This document shows positions 58,049-64,000 of a stretch of 64,000 nt of DNA, piece after piece (the stretch's first letter is position 1; each line of letters starts with the position of its first letter). Under the pieces are notes generated by a model. The model made no database searches and was not told the DNA's origin. It worked only from the letters and a program-made list of their open reading frames with translations. The stretch is taken from positions 1 to 64,000 of the forward strand of contig NZ_QCZF01000001.1 of assembly GCF_003075095.1 (NCBI RefSeq), read 5' to 3'. The stretch is from Blastococcus litoris (GTDB lineage: Bacteria > Actinomycetota > Actinomycetes > Mycobacteriales > Geodermatophilaceae). Position numbers and translations under genes: made by a program.

Positions 58049-58719
58049 CCGCCACCCTGACCGAGCGCGGCACCCACCGAGAGCAGCGGGAGCACGTCGC
58101 CCGGCTGCACTCCTACCTGACCCGTTACGAGCTGGTCACCTGGACGTCGGGGAACGTGTCCGAGCGGGTGCCGGGCGAGGATCTCTTCGTCATCAAGGGC
58201 AGTGGCGTCGAGTACGACGAGCTGACCTGGGAGGGCATCACCGTCTGCGACCTCGACGGGAACCCGGTCGACGGGGTCAAGAAGCCCTCGAGCGACACCG
58301 ACGCGCACGCCTACGTCTACCGGCACATGCCGCAGGTGAACGGCCAGGTGCACACGCACAGCCCCTACGCCACGGCGTGGGCCGCGCGCGCCGAGGAGAT
58401 CCCCTGCGTGCTGACGGCGATGGCCGACGAGTTCGGCGGGCCGATCCCGGTCGGGCCCTTCGCGCTCATCGGCGACGACTCGATCGGCCGGGGGATCGTC
58501 GGGACGCTCTCGGGCTCCCGCTCGCCGGCGGTGCTCATGCGCAACCACGGCGTCTTCACCGTCGGAGCCTCCGGGAAGGCGGCGGTGAAGGCCGCCGTCA
58601 TGACCGAGGACGTCGCCCGCACCGTCCACTTCTCCCGCCAGCTCGGGGAGCCCCTGCCCATCGCGCAGGCCGACGTCGACCGGCTCTACGCCCGCTACCA
58701 GAACGTCTACGGACAGTGA
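58045..58719 (+). CDS. araD: L-ribulose-5-phosphate 4-epimerase
   Basis: Class II aldolase-fold enzyme of 224 residues. The zinc-binding His pair is in [12 protein letters not shown] and another His in [11 protein letters not shown]; the conserved Asp/Glu and the [12 protein letters not shown] substrate loop are present. It epimerises L-ribulose 5-phosphate to D-xylulose 5-phosphate. It overlaps araB by ATGA. Confidence 0.93.
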   Translation: MTATLTERGTHREQREHVARLHSYLTRYELVTWTSGNVSERVPGEDLFVIKGSGVEYDELTWEGITVCDLDGNPVDGVKKPSSDTDAHAYVYRHMPQVNGQVHTHSPYATAWAARAEEIPCVLTAMADEFGGPIPVGPFALIGDDSIGRGIVGTLSGSRSPAVLMRNHGVFTVGASGKAAVKAAVMTEDVARTVHFSRQLGEPLPIAQADVDRLYARYQNVYGQ

Positions 58720-58729
58720 GGACCTCGCC

Positions 58730-60238
58730 GTGAACAACCCCTACGCCGGTGCCGAGATCTGGTTCCTGACCGGCAGCCAGGACCTCTACGGCGAGGAGAC
58801 CCTCCAGCAGGTCGCCGAGCAGTCGCAGCGGGTCGCCGCCGAGCTGGACGGCGCGGACGCGATCCCGTTCCGGGTGGTCTGGAAGCCCGTGCTCAAGGAC
58901 GCCGGCGCGATCCGCCGGGCCATGGGCGAGGCCAACGAGGACCCGAACTGCCTGGGCGTCATCACGTGGATGCACACGTTCTCGCCGGCGAAGATGTGGA
59001 TCTCCGGGCTCGACGCGCTGCGCAAGCCGCTGCTGCACCTGCACACCCAGGCCGACGCCGCCCTGCCGTGGGCGACGATCGACATGGACTTCATGAACCT
59101 CAACCAGGCCGCCCACGGCGACCGCGAGTACGGGTTCATGCTCACCCGGCTGCGCGTCCCGCGGACGACTGTCTCCGGGCACGTCTCGAACCCGCGCGTG
59201 CGCGCCAGGGTGGGGTCCTGGGCCCGCGCCGCCGCCGGTGCCGCGGCTGCCCGGGGGCTGAAGCTGGCCCGCTTCGGCGACAACATGCGCAACGTCGCGG
59301 TCACCGAGGGGGACAAGGTCGAGGCGGAGATCCGCTTCGGCATGTCGGTGAACACCTGGGGCGTGAACGACCTGGTCGCGGTGGTGGAGGCGGTGCAGGA
59401 CTCCGCCGTCGACGAGCTGGTCGAGGAGTACGCCGACCTCTACGAGATGTCCGCCGACGTGCTGCCCGGCGGCGCGCAGCACGACGCGGTGCGCTACCAG
59501 GCGCGCATCGAGGCAGGCCTCCGCTGGATCCTCGAGGAGGGCGGCTTCGGGGCCTTCACCACCAACTTCGAGGACCTCGGGGGGCTGCGCCAGCTGCCCG
59601 GTCTCGCCGTGCAGCGGCTCATGGCCGACGGCTACGGCTTCGGCGGCGAGGGTGACTGGAAGACCTCCGCGCTGCTGCGCGTGCTCAAGGTCGCCGGCGC
59701 CGGCCTGCCGGGCGGGACGTCGTTCATGGAGGACTACACCTACGACCTCGAGGTCGGCAGCGAGAAGATCCTCGGCGCCCACATGCTCGAGGTCTGCCCG
59801 AGCATCTCCGGCGGGAAGCCGAAGCTCGAGGTGCACCCGCTGGGCATCGGCGGCCGCGAGGACCCGGCGCGGCTGGTCTTCGACGCCGCGCCGGCGCCGG
59901 GCGTCGTCGTCGGCTGGTCGGACCTCGGTGACCGGTTCCGCTGGGTGGCCAACGAGATCGACGTCGTCGAGCCCGACGAGCCGTTGCCGAACCTGCCCGT
60001 CGCCCGCGCGGTGTGGCAGCCGCGGCCGGACTTCGCCACCGCCACCGAGGGATGGCTGACCGCCGGCGGTCCGCACCACACGGTGCTGACCACCCAGCTG
60101 GGCGCCGACGAGCTCACCGACCTGGCCGAGGTGTTCTCCACCGAGCTGGTGCTCATCGACGCCGACACCACGCGCCGCTCGCTGGCCAAGGAGCTGCGCT
60201 GGAGCGCGGCCTACCACCGCCTCAACCAGCGGCTGTAG
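58730..60238 (+). CDS. araA: L-arabinose isomerase
   Basis: Enzyme of 502 residues, the usual AraA length. It begins [20 protein letters not shown], contains [11 protein letters not shown] and [15 protein letters not shown], and [20 protein letters not shown] with metal-binding residues near the end. It converts L-arabinose to L-ribulose, the first step. GTG at 58730 lies 10 bases after araD. A 25-bp perfect palindrome follows. Confidence 0.97.
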   Translation: MNNPYAGAEIWFLTGSQDLYGEETLQQVAEQSQRVAAELDGADAIPFRVVWKPVLKDAGAIRRAMGEANEDPNCLGVITWMHTFSPAKMWISGLDALRKPLLHLHTQADAALPWATIDMDFMNLNQAAHGDREYGFMLTRLRVPRTTVSGHVSNPRVRARVGSWARAAAGAAAARGLKLARFGDNMRNVAVTEGDKVEAEIRFGMSVNTWGVNDLVAVVEAVQDSAVDELVEEYADLYEMSADVLPGGAQHDAVRYQARIEAGLRWILEEGGFGAFTTNFEDLGGLRQLPGLAVQRLMADGYGFGGEGDWKTSALLRVLKVAGAGLPGGTSFMEDYTYDLEVGSEKILGAHMLEVCPSISGGKPKLEVHPLGIGGREDPARLVFDAAPAPGVVVGWSDLGDRFRWVANEIDVVEPDEPLPNLPVARAVWQPRPDFATATEGWLTAGGPHHTVLTTQLGADELTDLAEVFSTELVLIDADTTRRSLAKELRWSAAYHRLNQRL

Positions 60239-60244
60239 CCCTCC

Positions 60245-60296
60245 CGCGGAACCTTGTGCTCTGCCCACCCTGGTGGGCAGAGCACAAGGTTCCGCG
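60245..60296. repeat. Perfect 25-bp inverted repeat (bidirectional terminator)
   Basis: Arms 60245-60269 and 60272-60296 are perfectly complementary around a 2-nt loop (CT). It fills the gap between the convergent araA and peptidase genes and should fold into a very stable hairpin on either strand. No T-run follows. Such exact stems may also be members of a dispersed palindromic repeat family. Confidence 0.85.
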
Positions 60297-60304
60297 AACC
60301 CTCC

Positions 60305-61738
60305 TCAGGCGTGGCGGATCAGGTACCGGTAGAAGCCGGCGCCGCGGTGCAGGGCGGCCACGGAGATCCGCTCGTCCGCCGCGTGCAGCGCCGCGAGCTC
60401 CTCGCGGCTCAGGTCGAACGGCATGAACCGGTAGACGCTGTCGCAGATCTGGCTGAAGTGCCGGGCGTCGCTGGCCTGCACCATCACGTACGGCGCCACT
60501 GCCGCCTCGGGGTAGACCGACCGCACCGCGTCCGCCACCAGCGCGAAGGCCTCGTTGTCCGCTCGGGAGACCGGTGACGGGTCGTTGCCCGAGACGACCC
60601 GCAGCTCGACGTCCGGGTCCGCGACGACGCGGCGCAGCCGGTCGACCGTCGACTGCACGGTCTCGCCGAGCGCGATGCGGATGTTGGCGTGCGCCCGCGC
60701 GCGGGTGGCCAGCACGTTGCGCGCCGTGCTGCCCTCCAGCTCGGTGATCGCCACCGTGGTGCGGACCAGGGCGTTGGCCTCCCGGCTCGCCCGCGACAGG
60801 ACCAGCGCCAGCGCCGGCCGGAGGTACCCGGCGTGGGCGAACACCGCCCGGTACCCCGTGGGTGCGTGCCGGCCGAGTGCGTCGACCATGCCGAGGACGA
60901 CGTCGTGCAGCCGGGCGGGGAAGGGGTTGTCCTCGATCCGCAGGATGGCGCGGGCCAGTCTGGCGGGCGCCCCGCCGCGAACCGGGGCCGACGCGTGCCC
61001 GCCCGGGTCGCTGGTGACCAGCTCGAGGTCCAGCAGGCCCTTCTCGGCCAGACCCACGACGGCCGTCTGGCCGGGGACGCCGGGGAAGACGCCGCTCACC
61101 ACCGCCCCGCCCTCGTCCAGCACCGCCCAGGGCCGGGCGCCGCGCGCGGTCAGCGCCTCGACGGCCAGCTGCGCGCCGACCCCGGCCACCTCCTCGTCGT
61201 TGCCGAACGAGAGGTAGACGTCGCGCGCGGGCGTGAACCTCGCGGTCACCAGCGACTCGACGGCCTCCAGGATCGCGACGAGGGCGCCCTTGTCGTCGAT
61301 GGCGCCGCGGCCGTGCACGACGCCGTCCGCGATCAGGCCGGAGAACGGGTCGCGGGACCAGTCCTGGCCGGCCACCGGCACGACGTCGTAGTGCGCCATG
61401 AGCACCAGGGGCGGGGCGTCGCTCCCGCTGGACCAGCGGTAGAGCAGCGCGCCGTCGCCGAGCACCTCGCGCTCGAGCGTCTGGTGGGTGCGCGGGTACA
61501 GCTCGACCAGGCGCTCGCGGAACCGCTCGAAGGCGGCGGCGTCGACCTCCGCCGGGTCCCGGGACGAGATCGTGGGGATGCGGACCAGCTCGGCCAGACG
61601 CTCGGCGGCGGCCCCGGCGTCCAGCCCGTCGAGGTCGGCAGGGTCGGGAGAGACCTCCGGAGGGCGGAAGCGGGCGACCCGCCGGGCGGCCGCCGTCACC
61701 GCGGCGCCGCAGGCGGCAGCGACCAGGACACCCCTCAT
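60305..61738 (-). CDS. M20-family metallopeptidase (carboxypeptidase-like)
   Basis: Protein of 477 residues. A hydrophobic N-terminus (LVAAACGAAVTAAA) may anchor it to the membrane. Zinc-binding motifs are MAHYDVVPV (His, Asp), the catalytic HGRGAIDDKGA (Asp), FGNDEEVAG (Glu) and a late His in VQASDARHF. The M20 family hydrolyses peptides or N-acyl amino acids. ATG at 61738 overlaps the stop of the transporter gene upstream. Confidence 0.88.
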   Translation of the reverse strand: MRGVLVAAACGAAVTAAARRVARFRPPEVSPDPADLDGLDAGAAAERLAELVRIPTISSRDPAEVDAAAFERFRERLVELYPRTHQTLEREVLGDGALLYRWSSGSDAPPLVLMAHYDVVPVAGQDWSRDPFSGLIADGVVHGRGAIDDKGALVAILEAVESLVTARFTPARDVYLSFGNDEEVAGVGAQLAVEALTARGARPWAVLDEGGAVVSGVFPGVPGQTAVVGLAEKGLLDLELVTSDPGGHASAPVRGGAPARLARAILRIEDNPFPARLHDVVLGMVDALGRHAPTGYRAVFAHAGYLRPALALVLSRASREANALVRTTVAITELEGSTARNVLATRARAHANIRIALGETVQSTVDRLRRVVADPDVELRVVSGNDPSPVSRADNEAFALVADAVRSVYPEAAVAPYVMVQASDARHFSQICDSVYRFMPFDLSREELAALHAADERISVAALHRGAGFYRYLIRHA

Positions 61739-63237
61739 GCCCGCGGCTCCGTGGCCGGGGCGACCGCGCGCGGGTCCGCGGCCGCCGCGGCGTCGGAGAA
61801 GGCGAGCTTCGGGACGACGACCAGCGCCACCGCGGCCGCCAGCGCCGTCACACCGCAGACGACCCAGACGGTGACGTAGCCGCTGAGCGACCCGGCCGTC
61901 CCCTCGGTGCCGTCGACCAGCGTCGGCGCCCCGGCGGCGAGGGCGACGGCGAACGTCGCCGACGCGAAGCTGCCGCCCAGCACCTTCGACGTGTTGGTGA
62001 GGCCGGTGGCGACGCCGGTCCGCCCCGCCGGGGCAGCAGCGGCTGCCGCGGCGGGCAGGGCGGCGACCAGCGCACCCGAGCCGAGACCGGCGACCACCAT
62101 GCAGGCCAGCGTCTCACCCAGCGTCGCGTGGAACGGCACCAGCAGGAGGTAGCCCGTGCCGACCAGGACGGCGGCGCCGATGAGCGTCGTCCGGGGGCTG
62201 GTGCGGGCGGAGATCCGGGAGAACTGGCTGGCACCGACGAGCATCGAGATGACGTAGCCGCCGATCACGATCGACACCATGCTCGTCGAGAGGCCCAGCC
62301 CGTAGCCGTACACGTCGGGATCGGTGCGGGCGAACGTCGACAGCGGGCCCTGGGCGCCGAGCACGCTGATGCCGAAGAGCCCCGCCGTGAGCTGGACCGG
62401 CCACATGGAGGGGCTGCGGAGCACCCGGAAGTCGACCAGCGGGTCGGGGCGGCCGAGCTCGTAGCGCACGAACGGGACCACCAGCAGCAGACCCGCGGCG
62501 GTCACGAGCCACGGCCAGGGCTCGCCGGCGCCGTTGATCCGCACGAAGGTCAGCCCGCCGGTGATGACCAGCAGGACGACGCTGAGCAGCGCCGCCCCGG
62601 TGGCGTCGACGTCGCCCGCCAGGCGGTCGGTGCTCTCGGGCACCCGCAGCGCGACCACGGCGCAGACGCCCAGGACGAGGAAGCCGGGGACCAGCAGCAC
62701 CAGCCAGAACTGGCCGGCGAAGGCGCTGCCGACCTGCCCGCCGCCCAGGGCGCCGACGATGGCGCCGAACTGCAGGGCGGCGACGATCAGGCCGGTGGCC
62801 CGGCGGGTCTGCGCCGCCTGGTCCGCCCGCCCGCGGGAGCGGTCGTAGATCAGCGCGACCTGCAGCGGCAGCCAGGCGGCGTAGATGCCCTGCACCGCCC
62901 AGGCGATCAGGAAGAGCGGGAAGGACTGCGCGAACGCCAGGACGACGGTGGCCGCCGCGACCACGGCGGCCGAGAGCAGCAGCATCCGCCGGTGACCGTG
63001 CAGGTCGCCGAGCTTCGCGAGGATCGGCACCGCGATCGCCGACAGCATCAGCTGGGCGGCCTCGAGCCAGTTGACGTCGGCGTCGTGGATGTCGAGGTGC
63101 CGCGCGACGTCGGTGAGCAGGGGGATGTAGTAGCCCTGCAGGACGCCGCTGGTGAACTCGACGAAGACCAGGAAGCCGACGAGGCCCCCGCCGATCCCCG
63201 CGATCCGCCCGCCGCTGCGCGCCGTCGTCCCCGTCAC
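61735..63237 (-). CDS. MFS transporter, DHA2-like (14-helix) family
   Basis: Protein of 500 residues with about 14 hydrophobic segments. Loop 2-3 carries a variant MFS motif (AKLGDLHGHRRM). Length and helix count match DHA2 drug/proton antiporters. AAAGGAC lies before the GTG at 63237. It is co-translated with the peptidase gene (overlap ATGA), which suggests the two handle related compounds, for example export or import of a peptide-like molecule. Confidence 0.88.
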   Translation of the reverse strand: MTGTTARSGGRIAGIGGGLVGFLVFVEFTSGVLQGYYIPLLTDVARHLDIHDADVNWLEAAQLMLSAIAVPILAKLGDLHGHRRMLLLSAAVVAAATVVLAFAQSFPLFLIAWAVQGIYAAWLPLQVALIYDRSRGRADQAAQTRRATGLIVAALQFGAIVGALGGGQVGSAFAGQFWLVLLVPGFLVLGVCAVVALRVPESTDRLAGDVDATGAALLSVVLLVITGGLTFVRINGAGEPWPWLVTAAGLLLVVPFVRYELGRPDPLVDFRVLRSPSMWPVQLTAGLFGISVLGAQGPLSTFARTDPDVYGYGLGLSTSMVSIVIGGYVISMLVGASQFSRISARTSPRTTLIGAAVLVGTGYLLLVPFHATLGETLACMVVAGLGSGALVAALPAAAAAAAPAGRTGVATGLTNTSKVLGGSFASATFAVALAAGAPTLVDGTEGTAGSLSGYVTVWVVCGVTALAAAVALVVVPKLAFSDAAAAADPRAVAPATEPRA

Positions 63238-63349
63238 CCGAGGTCCTTTCCCGCTGCGCCACGGGTGGTGGCGCGGAGGGTCCGGAGCGTAGTGGGCGGG
63301 CAGTGCCGGGCGGAGCCCCCGGCCGGGAACTCCGCCCGGTCGGACGAGA

Positions 63350-64000
63350 TCAGGCCCGGCGGCGTCCGGAGGCGATCAGCCAGCTGCCCGACAGCGCGAG
63401 GGCGGCGCCCCAGGCGACCAGCGGCTGGACCGAGACGCCTGTGTAGGCGAGCTTCCCGGTTCCGGCGTAGGCCACCGGCTGGGCGTAGGTGGCCACGGTC
63501 TCCTCGCAGCCGACGCCGTCGTAGTCGCTGTCGAGGTGCGTGCCGTAGCCGTACTGGCCGGCGTACACCGGAGCGGCTCCGTAGGCGCGCGCCTCGTCGC
63601 AGTCCTTGTAGGTGAACGCGGGCTGGTGCGTCGTCGGGGGCGTGTAGTGGCCCGACGCCTGCGACGGCCGGGGCCCCTGCGTGCCACCCCCGGTCGGCGG
63701 GGTCGGGAAGCAGTCCTGGATGTCCTCGATGGCGTTCTCGATCAGCCGCTGCCCGGTCTCGAAGTCCTCGGGGGACACCCCGATCCCCTCCAGCAGGTCC
63801 TCGATGCCGGGCAGGTCGCCCGGGTCCAGGGCCTGGAGCTGCGCCTGCAGCGGTCCGGGCGCGGGAGGCGCCGAGGGACCGAGGGCGATCAGGTCCTCGA
63901 TCAGGTCCTGGATCACGCCTGCGACGCACTCGCCGGGGTTCTGGCTGGTCGAGGTGGTCGAGCCGGCCGAGGTCGACGTCGTCGTGCCGCCGGTGCTCGT
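63350..64000 (-). CDS. Surface protein with Excalibur domain and LAxTG-like sorting signal (5' end outside window)
   Basis: The frame runs 217 codons to the window edge and is still open, so the N-terminus is missing. The visible part has a Ser/Thr-rich start, a spacer with ALDPGDLPGIEDLLEGIG, and an Excalibur calcium-binding domain (KDCDEARAYG to DSDYDGVGCE). It ends in LAYTG (63437-63451), a hydrophobic helix and GRRRA, a sorting signal of the LAxTG type read by class E sortases. Confidence 0.8.
   Translation of the reverse strand, partial: TSTGGTTTSTSAGSTTSTSQNPGECVAGVIQDLIEDLIALGPSAPPAPGPLQAQLQALDPGDLPGIEDLLEGIGVSPEDFETGQRLIENAIEDIQDCFPTPPTGGGTQGPRPSQASGHYTPPTTHQPAFTYKDCDEARAYGAAPVYAGQYGYGTHLDSDYDGVGCEETVATYAQPVAYAGTGKLAYTGVSVQPLVAWGAALALSGSWLIASGRRRA

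Overview
The window reads as chromosomal DNA of a very GC-rich actinobacterium. The density is about 60 genes in 64 kb, with many GTG starts, 1-4 base gene overlaps and a strong G/C third-position bias. Actinobacterial families recur: a DUF5926/SEC-C protein, RskA-type anti-sigma factor, EgtE-like lyase, sortase plus DUF4397 protein, DUF485/ActP pairs, an Excalibur protein with a LAxTG-like sorting signal, and PH-domain membrane protein pairs. The mixture would suit Geodermatophilaceae (Blastococcus, Modestobacter, Geodermatophilus). That placement is an inference from gene content, not a measured phylogeny. I see no tRNA, insertion sequence, prophage, CRISPR array or replication origin. The left edge is the 5S rRNA and terminator of an rRNA operon.

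Layout. 1-3.3 kb: 5S rRNA, a CE1/PHB-depolymerase-like esterase, and a YtrA-type GntR-ABC transporter operon with a perfect operator palindrome. 3.4-12.2 kb: a ureide and urea nitrogen-salvage cluster (ureABCFGD, allantoinase, allantoicase, a DUF4333-type lipoprotein, an 8-oxoguanine-deaminase-like enzyme). 12.3-16.2 kb (minus strand): a tightly coupled operon of DUF4397 surface protein, sortase, ECF sigma factor, anti-sigma factor and EgtE-like lyase. 16.3-19.7 kb: DUF309, SRPBCC, malic enzyme, Fpg/Nei glycosylase. 19.7-27.6 kb: a soluble GAF-GAF chemoreceptor-like protein divergent from a LacI regulator, an NAPE-PLD-like metallohydrolase, and a MacB/FtsX-type ABC exporter. 27.6-42.4 kb: three two-component systems, a MarR regulator with its operator, a Rieske oxygenase, a SpoIIE-type phosphatase, a LytS/LytTR pair followed by two sodium:solute symporters, and a manganese catalase. 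42.5-50.9 kb: an orphan GlmL-like ATPase, PH-domain pair, rhodanese, acyl-CoA synthetase, methyltransferase, P450 and DUF5926 protein. 51-60.3 kb: an L-arabinose regulon (ChvE/GguAB-type ABC importer, LacI-family regulator, araBDA) carrying three copies of one operator. 60.3-64 kb: M20 peptidase, MFS transporter and a truncated wall-anchored Excalibur protein.

How the genes work together. Allantoinase and allantoicase release urea from purine breakdown and the adjacent urease converts it to ammonia; the deaminase could feed oxidised guanine into the same route. In the arabinose block the lipoprotein-ATPase-permease importer brings in sugar, and isomerase, kinase and 4-epimerase turn L-arabinose into D-xylulose 5-phosphate. 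The regulator most likely acts at the operators found before the importer and before araB. The LytS/LytTR system lies directly upstream of a carboxylate-type symporter run and is a good candidate to control it.
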